Positions 20,101 through 26,150 of a stretch of 56,954 bases of DNA are shown here, piece by piece (position 1 is the first letter of the stretch; each line of letters begins with the position of its first letter). Source of the DNA: Leptolyngbyaceae cyanobacterium MO_188.B28 (lineage in GTDB: Bacteria > Cyanobacteriota > Cyanobacteriia > Phormidesmidales > Phormidesmidaceae); assembly GCA_030065175.1 (NCBI GenBank), contig JASJDH010000008.1, positions 1 to 56,954 on the forward strand, written 5' to 3'. The notes under the pieces were generated by a model. That model searched no databases and was not told the DNA's origin. It worked only from the letters and a program-made list of their open reading frames with translations. The position numbers and the translations under genes are program-made.

Positions 20101-20588
20101 TCCCGGGTGAGGTCATAATTCCAGTCGTAACTATTATTGATGACGACATACCCGTCGAGGGCGGTAGGGTCTTGGAGCATATCGTGGGTCCAAGTCCCGC
20201 CGTCCTCTAGCAGGAGGGCTTCATCCATCCCCAACGCCTTGGCTTGGGCGCGGGTGAGCATCAGGGTGGTGTTGCCGTCCACCAATTGGCCGTCCACTAG
20301 AAAATCCACCGTGTTGCCGTCCTGAAGGGCTCCGAGCACGGAGGCGTCTTCCTCCGATGTGGCGTCCAAGGCCAGATACTCTTGATACACCCCGTAATTC
20401 ACTTCGTGAAAGATAGGCACAGCGCCGCCGACCGCTTGGCCGTTATCAAGGCTGTCGACGCCGCTGATGTGAAGGTTGATTTGGGTGTCGTCGGTCAGAA
20501 ATTGCGACCAGATCATCGCCGCCATCTCGAATCCGAGGCGCTGTTCGAGCGTGACGTTGAGATCAAAGGTGAGGTTAAATTGAACCAT
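14136..20588 (-). CDS. Giant secreted metalloprotease with WW-repeat, RTX, CBM-like and C-type lectin modules
   Basis: 2150 aa from the ATG at 20588 (a GTG at 20642 is possible). Order: metalloprotease domain, about residues 1-325, with HELGHSLGFVSG zinc site and ALGIMDPTLG; thirteen 16-residue GGWWQ repeats (about 351-545); RTX nonapeptides GGxGxDxL (about 580-725); five beta-sandwich modules each opening with a LEAE-type strand and closing with a DYI-type strand (about 765-1600), like CBM6/35 carbohydrate-binding domains; RTX; C-type lectin domain (WIGLTD, EFxWISGE-like, GWNDT); RTX; a second near-identical lectin domain; RTX; and a C-terminus ending SLNLSNASFQFVS. There is no N-terminal signal peptide, and the RTX repeats plus this tail indicate type I secretion. 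The protease domain is paralogous to 24533-26062. It probably acts outside the cell on glycan-bearing targets (inference). No type I exporter genes are in the window. Confidence 0.9.
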   Translation of the reverse strand: MVQFNLTFDLNVTLEQRLGFEMAAMIWSQFLTDDTQINLHISGVDSLDNGQAVGGAVPIFHEVNYGVYQEYLALDATSEEDASVLGALQDGNTVDFLVDGQLVDGNTTLMLTRAQAKALGMDEALLLEDGGTWTHDMLQDPTALDGYVVINNSYDWNYDLTREGETPEGELDFLTMALHELGHSLGFVSGLDGLIETFELHSGETRTEGFTALDLMRYSDTSVTIDNPDGSVSDLSFGGAAYFSLDGGSTALAEFEEGGEYQASHWQRFQNALGIMDPTLGYQERTNISQLDLQAFDVLGWDVDYGALQAGLDLNVLYDQAMQAVSQDFGVGVAATEDAVANGHDWYTLARGSWWEAFKVQMIDLGHGGWWQEFEAQLLELHPGGWWQSLDQEMLALGPGGWWQIVEAKALELGHGGWWQQFTTDMLALSPGGWWQEFEPQMLEASFGGWWQVFEQQMLTLGHGGWWQEFEAQLLELGHGSWWQAFGEQVLALGPGSWWQIFEDKVLELGHGGWWQEFEASMLALHPGGWWQAFELAPGSWWQQIENQMDRLAEIEAATTTTTETNADGSTTEIATVTGSIGDDILAGEDATRDLISGDAGYDLIDGKGGNDILLGGEGDDLVYGWDGDDALYGGTGDDMLAGENGDDRIYGEEGHDVLSGGRGHDILEGGAGRDVLKGDADNDVLDGGAGVDDLVGGNGNDILMGGEGEDILSGGEGDDQLYGDAHNPNLSSSANNSNDPAADSSTTSSEELLSSLGVSTVSNLLDFWVRLEAEDMKLTSYNFDTQGDASNGEVIATSSGFLSSLFQSKARTDFSGPNGSYQLVVGYYDDNANTSDVTLKIKREADQQGQQDQQGQQDQQGWQSWLAGLFQSWQGSQDEVVAEYSWSLDQGTGSASTSDNFFTYVIDDIGLESGDRLELIADGAGNEQVRIDYIDIIAVNPESQLADDGSDRLLGTEFYNGNFYAVASSAATAAAEATSRGGSLINPQAGSQLAIWLQNTLGSTANIIEIQGEVDELNLVASTKLVQNDVQRLEAESGTFTDGYSVADETDYDIAASGNSLLTTTNTTTPSSAQFTIDAAGVYNIYANYFDSDAGVAEATVLLNGAVLNSWQFNQDDNQMHSRVLGLDVILEQGDVLELQALADGGDQAAIDYLTLEKSNAQDSALVIDNGSLSTLRFEAEAMDLSASAHYEQLSGVAASSGYVVRTTDSTEGLTATTNFTGATGFYDVVVGYFDGLDGSASYSATLAGTLLDNWQADLSLLNSGVGSDNLVTRTVARGQLVQTGDSLALQSIRGVDDYAAVDYVEFIAHDPTAPIRVEAEYMTLSGEYQLNQFNFASAGRTIESKDESIDKTVNLSTTFDGRAGAYDIVVGYYDQNAGAAQFTASVGGVQQASWVADQNLGSTEVSEQTFTTYTLSDVDLTPGDTVLLTSLRQLSDHGQVDYIEFVPVVPEAQTNSPQTVVQLEAESMDLSGVVDIGSGAFASGGQFVNVGMYYGDDDDDGGAANQQFRATDLFTGETGYYDVVVGYYDENDGAAEIIVDIGNQEADRWFADQNLGTSLIGADSFTTRTVASGLYIEQTDLIELTVNENGGDRGAIDYIQFIAVDEPTTPDPVTTEPLEGNADILRGGLGNDILDGGLGDDILYGEDELDTGGGGNDTLYGGDGNDRLFGNSGDDTLYGDFETETPPADSPTPSGQTYNDSLYLLTDSTMSWEAAQAHAESLGGNLVTINDAAEEQWLKDTFSSTTNYWIGLTDKVVEGQFEWISGEALTYTNWDGSNPNNSGGNQDYVEMNYNSGWNDTYTSSTRRGIVEIKLEPEVPVASGDDTLNGGQGNDILYGGEGNDILYGEDEFDTGAGGNDTLHGGQGDDSLFGNSGNDTLYGDSYTDPAASTPTSLPNGETYNDSLYLLTDSTMSWEAAQAHAESLGGNLVTINDAAEEQWLKNTFSSITNYWIGLTDKVVEGQFEWISGEAVTYTNWDGNNPNNSGGDQDYVEMNYNSGWNDTYTSSTRRGVIEIKLEPEGGLDTLTGGSGDDTLYGGGGDDILNGTDSVAVGFNEQDSLTGGGGADQFILGDADSAYYHQGGDADFVTIQDFDLGVDTVQLYGSSTDYSQTSQGADTLLYWQGQDLVAQFNGMTSLNLSNASFQFVS
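14525..15485 (-). repeat. Tandem duplication of the C-type lectin module (609-bp period)
   Basis: The lectin-domain DNA at about 14525-14875 recurs at about 15134-15485 with few changes, offset by 609 bp (203 codons). The intervening RTX blocks are more divergent. It is a recent in-frame domain duplication. Confidence 0.8.
18945..19536 (-). repeat. Thirteen tandem 48-bp repeats encoding GGWWQ-type 16-mers
   Basis: Each unit starts G(G/S)WW(Q/E), has an amphipathic middle such as EFEAQLLELGH, and repeats every 16 residues. One unit, the twelfth, is shortened to 11 residues. On the plus strand the repeat appears as CCACCAGCCGCC or CCACCAGGAGCC every 48 bases. Confidence 0.9.
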
Positions 20589-20642
20589 GGGAATATGCTG
20601 ATTCGAGAGTAAATTGAAGAGATGCGCCAGTCCCTGAAGCAC

Positions 20643-20959
20643 TTCGGGACGGTCCCGCTCAAAACCGAGGGCTACCTAAAAGACAGATTATAAGTACAAA
20701 AATATACTAATTGATTAACATCCACTCACAGTGTATTCCCCCTGCTTTCAATCCACAATACTGTTCTCAAATACTTCAAATTCCAGCATTTCCAGCGTCA
20801 CATCTTAATACCTTCTGCCAGTGAATCCTCGTAGATGTCTACGTATTTATCTAAATTACTTCGTACAAATTTCAGAATTCACTCAGGCAAATACTTAGAA
20901 TACACAGAAAAGCAGGCCACCGCCTTTCGCCGGGTTCGCTCCTGCTGGATCCCCCAGGA
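20643..20959. other. Intergenic, 317 bp
   Basis: Upstream of the giant protease and downstream of the EAL gene, both on the minus strand. AT-rich, no ORF; likely contains the protease promoter. No clear hairpin terminator for the EAL gene was seen. Confidence 0.4.
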
Positions 20960-22028
20960 CTAACTGGCCAACGCTATCTCTGCTGACATTCCGCCTGGGA
21001 GGGTTGGGCGCTGCGGAGAAGAGGCGCAGGCGTTCGCCAACAGTGCGGTCGCCGCCGCTGCGGGCAAGGGACGGGAAAAGAAATACCCTTGCATGTGTTG
21101 GAAGCCAAGCGACTGCAAGATCTCAAGCTCTGTTGGGGTTTCAACCCCCTCTACAATCACATTCAGTCCCAACTTATCCGTCAGCAACCGGATTACTTCA
21201 CAGATCTCCCAGTTTCCATTGGCGACAAAGCTCCGGTCTATCTTGAGCGCGTCTAGCGGCAGTGAGGGCAACCGGGAGAGGGCGGAATACCCCACTCCAA
21301 AGTCATCAAGGTGAAGCTGGACGCCTAAATTTCTCAGCTTCTGCAGCACGATCTCCACCACTTTACTGTTCTCGATCAGCGCGCTCTCAGTGATTTCCAG
21401 TTTTAGACGCTGCGGCTCGATTTGACTGGTGTCTAGCACCTGCTCCAGATGATCCGCCAGGTCCAATTGACCCAGTTGAAACACGGATAGATTCACGCTC
21501 ACGCTCAGAGACGGCTGCTGGGGAAACGCTCGCCGCCACTGGCTCAACTGACGGCACGCGGAGGTGATCACCTGTTTGCCCAGCGAGTGGATCAAGCCAT
21601 TTTCTTCGGCCAAGGGGATGAACACGGTCGGGGAGATCTCTCCATAGGTGGGATGACGCCAACGAGCTAAGGCTTCAAACCCAACGATGGCGTCGGTCCT
21701 GACGCAGACAATGGGTTGATAAACTAAATAAATCTCTTGCTGGTCGATGGCTTGGGGGAGCGCATACTGCAACCGAACCAGTCGAACTTGCTCAGCCGAA
21801 AGTGAAGAGGTGAGCGCCCTCGGCTGCTCTTCCACGGCGTTGGCCAGACGGGTTAATCGGTCTAGGTTCGCCATCGCCGTCTGCAGCAGTTGGCTCCCCT
21901 CTCGGGAGAGTTTCCCGAATCGGCCGGTGCTCAAGAGCCGAATCGCGCCTTGAAGATTACTCCTAGTTCCCCAAGAGTTTGTGTGAGAGGAGTAAGATCG
22001 TAGAAAGGACGATGGGAGGTCAAAAGCG

Positions 22029-22499
22029 ATGGCCCAACGAAGAAAACGGGGAAAAGCAGGAGATAAGACGATCTGCTTGCCGATAGAAGAAGGCGTCAAC
22101 TACACCGAGCTGGTAGAAGACCGGGATATCTACCGTGCTTATCTAGACAGCCAAATAGTGAAACACCCGGAGATATTTCCAGAGGGAATCGAGCAGGGAT
22201 ATCGGTTTCATGGGTTAGTGGAGTCATCAAGACAGGAGCTGAAGACTCGTCGAATCTATTTGCCAAGTCGAAAGGAAGCCTATCAGCTACGTCCGGACTT
22301 TGTCACGCCGTACATGAGCGAAACGGTGGAGTTGGCCGAGAAGGGGTTGTATCTGAGGAAGCATGGACTGTCCTATGAGGGGATCGCCTATGTGCTGGGC
22401 GGTTCAGAAATGCACTGGTATAACCTATGTCAGAGCCTGGGACGAGTGTCGATTGTAGGAACAACCGTGAAACGCGTTGAAGCCTCTCCCCCCATCTAA
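22029..22499 (+). CDS. IS transposase, first frame (DNA-binding part)
   Basis: 156 codons. Basic start (MAQRRKRGKAGDK), then YTELVEDRDIYRAYLDSQI and a helical region with ELKTRRIYLPSRKEAYQLRP, TPYMSETVELAEKGLYLRK and GLSYEGIAYVLGG, the last looking like a helix-turn-helix. The frame ends shortly after a run of six C (22488-22493). Reading one base back at this run continues into the second frame with PHLTADEKHTRYKKQKAYLA, which is coherent protein. So the transposase is either made by -1 frameshifting or is disabled by an indel. Confidence 0.7.
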   Translation: MAQRRKRGKAGDKTICLPIEEGVNYTELVEDRDIYRAYLDSQIVKHPEIFPEGIEQGYRFHGLVESSRQELKTRRIYLPSRKEAYQLRPDFVTPYMSETVELAEKGLYLRKHGLSYEGIAYVLGGSEMHWYNLCQSLGRVSIVGTTVKRVEASPPI

Positions 22500-22549
22500 C
22501 GGCGGATGAAAAACATACTCGCTACAAGAAGCAGAAGGCTTATCTGGCC

Positions 22550-23302
22550 GTGACAGCAGCTAAGGGATGCTTGTTGGGGAGTGAGCTGTGTGCAGGAGGG
22601 GGATATGAGGAGCTAGATGCAGGATATGGGGTGTTTCAAGAGGAAGTCGCCCATCACCTACCGGACTATGAGCCAGAAACGGTGACCCTCGATGGCTGGG
22701 AGGCAACCCGACAAGCGTGGCGGAACCGTTTTCCAGGCATTGTTTGGATATTGTGCTTTCTGCATGAGGTCATCAAAGTGCGAGACCTCTGCCGCTCAAC
22801 CCCTAAACAATGGACGGTTCTGAGGGAGAAGCTTTGGCATGTCTACCAGGGCGACAGCAAACGGGTATTTGCCCAGCGACTCAGACGGTTTCTTGAATGG
22901 ACTGCCGACCAAGACCTCAGAGCGTCGATTCAATCCAGACTGAAGCGCTTGAAGGCCAAATCTCCCCTCTTTCAACGAGCCTATGACTTTGAGGGAGCGC
23001 CACGCACTAGCAATGAGGTGGACCGTCCAATGAATTATCTTGACCGTACCCTCTTTTCGATGCAGTACTTTCATGGTTCCTGGGACGCTGCTGTTCAGGC
23101 GGGACGAGCCATGGCTGTATTGTGGAACTTCCATCCCTTCTGCCGCAAGACACAACAGCAAACCGGCTGCCTCTGTCCCTTTGAGCAGCTCAATGGCTTT
23201 CGCTATCACGATGATTGGCTACGCAACTTGCTCATTGCCTCCTCCCTCAATGGCAGGCGACCACTGCCTCATAGCACCTCACACAAAATACCAGGGAACT
23301 AG
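22550..23302 (+). CDS. IS transposase, second frame (DDE catalytic part)
   Basis: 250 codons from a GTG; the same frame is open upstream to the C-run at 22488-22493, so it is probably translated as a continuation of the first frame. Visible catalytic-type segments are TVTLDGWEATRQAW (Asp), IVWILCFLHEVIKVRD and RTSNEVDRPMNYLDRT (Glu), in line with an RNase-H-fold DDE transposase. The stop codon lies within the right inverted repeat. I recognise similar proteins as unassigned cyanobacterial transposases but not a named IS family. Confidence 0.7.
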   Translation: MTAAKGCLLGSELCAGGGYEELDAGYGVFQEEVAHHLPDYEPETVTLDGWEATRQAWRNRFPGIVWILCFLHEVIKVRDLCRSTPKQWTVLREKLWHVYQGDSKRVFAQRLRRFLEWTADQDLRASIQSRLKRLKAKSPLFQRAYDFEGAPRTSNEVDRPMNYLDRTLFSMQYFHGSWDAAVQAGRAMAVLWNFHPFCRKTQQQTGCLCPFEQLNGFRYHDDWLRNLLIASSLNGRRPLPHSTSHKIPGN

Positions 23303-23393
23303 GATTACTCAAGGGATGTTGCAGTTCATGCTGGACTAAGGCGCTGAGGTCCCCAGGGGCAAGATCCGCGTGGGGAGAGTGTGGGGTCGTCAT

Positions 23394-24169
23394 TGGGTAG
23401 AGTGATGGAGTTCACAACGATAGGACAGGTCACACGGTCGTGATAGACAAACACCCGAGAGGAGCGCATGCTCAAACGCCCCTCGCCCTTTCGCTTGATC
23501 AATGGTCTGGCTACGCGGGAGGTCTTCAGTGGCCAGGGGCTCAAGTTGAGTCGAACCCGGGCGCTTGACCCCAGCTTCGAGGCTGACATAGTAATTCGCG
23601 CAGATATTTAATGTATTAATCAACACATAGATATTCTCTATTATCACGGCTTATTGCACGCTAGCTCGATGGGAATGGTACGTATTTTTAGTATTAATAT
23701 TCTGCGTAGTTCTTTTTATGCTCAGTAAATTTAGGGATCATGCCCCTTTCCCGCTTTAGAACGGCGCTTCGTCCTCGAATGCACGCCTGTCCAACCGGCA
23801 GCGGGAGAGGGAGGCCGATCCCAGGTGAAATCGGGTGCTGACGCCTCAGCATGTCGGGAGAAAGGCCTCTAAAAGCCCTGATCGTCTTAAACAATTCCAA
23901 TCAATTCTAAGCAGTGAGCCAGCCCTTCTCTACGTCGCCCAAAGGGGCCAAACGCCTGGGTTGCATGACCCTCAACACGGAGACGCGCCCCTTAACGCTG
24001 GGTCAATCCGCTCCGCTAGCCGATTGAATCAAAGGGAGTTCGCAATCCGTTTATTCAGTATATTCACGGCTATTTAATATTAATAAATATACTTATTCTT
24101 TATGGTTATTTCTCTCCAGAATGACTATAGTGGATCCAAGATCTTAGGTATTGGTTGATACCGCACCAC
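23394..24169. other. Intergenic, about 780 bp, no supported gene
   Basis: Lies between the 5' end of the interrupted EAL gene and the fossil protease. The open frames here (for example 23326-23589 minus) have no motif and overlap the true EAL start in another frame. Two very AT-rich tracts (about 23595-23710 and 24050-24110) could hold promoters. Nothing else identified. Confidence 0.4.
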
Positions 24170-24200
24170 ACGGGTCGTTAGCGACGGCTAAGCGACCCGT
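24170..24200. other. Strong hairpin
   Basis: ACGGGTCG pairs with CGACCCGT, and the stem extends through TTAGC/GCTAAG with one bulge around a GACG loop. No U-run follows on either strand. It precedes the fossil protease start and could be an old terminator or leader structure. Confidence 0.4.
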
Positions 24201-24285
24201 TCCCTCACCCATCCCTTCCGTTCTAATTCCATAATCCACCCTCGTCTGAGGGGAGAATTCATACACATCAAAACAAGTCTCGCCA

Positions 24286-24430
24286 GTGGAGAGATCGCCA
24301 TTAACTCTGGCGCTTACCGCTGTCCTAGGAAGCTTCGCCCCGGCTCAAGCGGCGACCTTTCACGTCACATATCAATCAAGGACCACCTAACAACAGATTG
24401 AAGCGGTTGAGCTGGCAGGTCATTTCAGGT
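24286..24430 (+). pseudogene. Fossil N-terminus of a third metalloprotease paralogue
   Basis: From a GTG at 24286 the frame gives a signal-peptide-like LTLALTAVLGSFAPAQA, then ATFHVTYQSRTT, a TAA at 24388, and QQIEAVELAGHF. This lines up with AANFNFTYAPGTSFEQMLGFEMAG of the gene 250 bp downstream. It is short, contains a stop and then loses similarity, so it is a decayed tandem copy. Confidence 0.6.
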
Positions 24431-24532
24431 TTATAGATCGTTTAGACAAAGTTCCTTAGAAATACTGAGGCGTTGAAAATCACACGTCTATCAAGACACA
24501 ACAGACACTGGATAGAAAGACACGTAAATGAG

Positions 24533-26062
24533 ATGACTGCTATCGCCAAAGATTTAACCGTTTTGCCCCGGGTAAAACTGAAACCCAGTAAATTCTGTTG
24601 GTCAGCCGTGATCGCTTTCGCCGCCCTCATAGGTCGCGCTCCAGCGGTGCGGGCGGCGAACTTCAACTTCACCTACGCCCCTGGTACATCGTTTGAGCAG
24701 ATGCTGGGCTTCGAGATGGCCGGACTGTTCTGGTCGGATCATTTAGCCGATGACGCCACTATCAACCTCTTTGTCGAGTCAACGGATATGTTGCCAGACA
24801 AGGTGATTGGCGGCGCGCTGCCAGGGATCTTGCCTCAGCAGTACTATACACACCTCTATGATTCTTTCTCCGCAGATATTACGTCAACAAGCGATCAGCA
24901 GGCATATGACGGCTTAACCGCCGTACAGGGTCGCAAAGATGTGCTTGTGGCGGTTAATGATTATGTGATCTCGAAAAATGATTTCGTTGATTTGACCCGC
25001 GCCAACGCCAAAGCACTGGGAATGATATCCGGGGATAGTCCTCTTCTGGATGGGTACATTCTCATGAGCGACCTGGCGGATGACTCGGTTGACTGGAATT
25101 ACAATGTTCTGGACAGCGATATTCCCAACGGAACATTAGACTACCTCAGCGTAGCGCTTCACGAAATTGGCCATACGCTGGGTTTTGTCAGCGGGGTCGA
25201 TCGCCCACAATGGGTTAGCACAATTGAGGATCTCAACAGTGGGAGCATCGACAGCAAAGATCTTAAGGACAACCTGAATGACATCACCTCATTTGATTTA
25301 TTCCGATATTCTCCCGGTAGTGATGTGATAGGAGCTATTGACCTTTCCATTGGCGGCGATCCCTACTTCTCCATTAACGGCGGCGACACATCTCTGGCTA
25401 ACTTGGCTTCTGGGCAGGATACAAGTCTCGGCGGCGACGGCTATCAAGCCAGTCACTGGGAGTATCAGGGCGTTAGTTTAGGCATCATGGACCCCACCCT
25501 GAAAGTGGGGCAGCGGCGAGAACTCTCGGATCTGGACAAACTGGCGATAGATGTCCTCGGCTGGGATCTGCAACCGGGGGGAGCCGACCTCGCAACCCTG
25601 AACAGTCAGGCCAAGGCGTTGCTCGCTCAAAAAATGGGTCTCACCCTCGAAGAGATGGAGGCCAATCCTACGGCTGCAGCGCTACTCCTGACGCCCGATT
25701 GGCTGGATGCCGATAACGATGATTTAGACGATCGCGGTGAGCTGCTCAACCAAATGGTGGTGGATAGCGGTGTTTACGAATGGGGCTGGAGCGGGTACTG
25801 GTGGGGCTACAGCGGGTACTGGTGGGGGTGGAGCGGCTTCTGGCAAAAGCAAGATAGCTCAGATGACCTAGATGAAGCGGCTTTTTGGCAGAACTTTTCC
25901 TGGCAAACGGTGGACATGGCGACAACAGAGGCCCAACTGAATGGGACTCAAACAGCTTCCGCCTCAGTCCCTGAACCTACTTCGATTTTGGGGTGGGTGG
26001 GGGTAGGTGGAGCGGGTCTTGTCTCGCTGTATCGGCGGCAGGGTCAGCGCAGAATGAGATAA
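24533..26062 (+). CDS. Secreted PEP-CTERM zinc metalloprotease
   Basis: 509 aa from the ATG at 24533; a TTG at 24473 is the longer alternative. Signal peptide: FCWSAVIAFAALIGRAPAVRA. The mature protein starts ANFNFTYAPG and contains the metzincin-type zinc site HEIGHTLGFVSG near residue 211, a calcium-site-like SIGGDPYFSINGGDTSLA, and SLGIMDPTLK. Near residues 418-440 it has aromatic WGWSGYWWGYSGYWWGW repeats. The end is a PEP-CTERM sorting signal: VPEPTSI, a hydrophobic helix, then RRQGQRRMR. This fits the cyanobacterial NF038122-type metalloproteases, exported by Sec and processed by exosortase. The protease domain matches that of the giant RTX protein (14136-20588), so the two are paralogues using different secretion routes. 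Confidence 0.9.
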   Translation: MTAIAKDLTVLPRVKLKPSKFCWSAVIAFAALIGRAPAVRAANFNFTYAPGTSFEQMLGFEMAGLFWSDHLADDATINLFVESTDMLPDKVIGGALPGILPQQYYTHLYDSFSADITSTSDQQAYDGLTAVQGRKDVLVAVNDYVISKNDFVDLTRANAKALGMISGDSPLLDGYILMSDLADDSVDWNYNVLDSDIPNGTLDYLSVALHEIGHTLGFVSGVDRPQWVSTIEDLNSGSIDSKDLKDNLNDITSFDLFRYSPGSDVIGAIDLSIGGDPYFSINGGDTSLANLASGQDTSLGGDGYQASHWEYQGVSLGIMDPTLKVGQRRELSDLDKLAIDVLGWDLQPGGADLATLNSQAKALLAQKMGLTLEEMEANPTAAALLLTPDWLDADNDDLDDRGELLNQMVVDSGVYEWGWSGYWWGYSGYWWGWSGFWQKQDSSDDLDEAAFWQNFSWQTVDMATTEAQLNGTQTASASVPEPTSILGWVGVGGAGLVSLYRRQGQRRMR

Positions 26063-26150
26063 GCCGGAATTGATCAGCCTCTGGCAAAGCCAAAACTAAT
26101 TTAACTTTTCGCAGTAGGGGTTGTACCTGTTGTCCCACCCTTAATGTCGG

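Larger units (their letters stand above)
21962..23303 (+). mobile_element. Insertion sequence with 6-bp target duplication
   Basis: 1342 bp. Imperfect inverted ends start CCTAGTTCCC and share a further block TTTGTGTGAG about 16 bp in. The direct repeat ATTACT flanks it (21956-21961 and 23304-23309). It contains two overlapping transposase frames in the plus direction. The IS family is not one I can name. Confidence 0.85.
20960..23393 (-). pseudogene. HisKA-like/EAL phosphodiesterase gene interrupted by an IS
   Basis: The gene is split into 23393-23304 and 21961-20960 by the IS at 21962-23303. Removing the IS and one copy of its 6-bp target duplication joins HELQHPL to SNLQGAIRLLSTGRFG in frame and gives 361 aa starting MTTPHSPHADL. 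The joined part (residues about 15-75) resembles a histidine-kinase dimerisation helix pair (HEL-x-x-PL). The rest is a full EAL domain: FEALARW, VNLS, LEITES, DDFGVGYSAL, KIDRSF, EGVET, QGYFF, so the catalytic residues for c-di-GMP hydrolysis are intact. As it stands the 5' part is separated, though an ORF starting within IS sequence (22099) could still express the EAL domain. Confidence 0.85.

Noticed and set aside
14280-20612. Many open frames on the plus strand across the giant protease gene (for example 18847-19560, 237 codons)
   Set aside because: They mirror the repetitive RTX and GGWWQ coding DNA on the other strand, have repeat-like nonsense products (CHQPPG units) and no starts or motifs.
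23540-23580. tRNA-like GGTTCGA T-loop motif on the minus strand
   Set aside because: No flanking 5-bp T-stem, anticodon arm or acceptor stem could be found.
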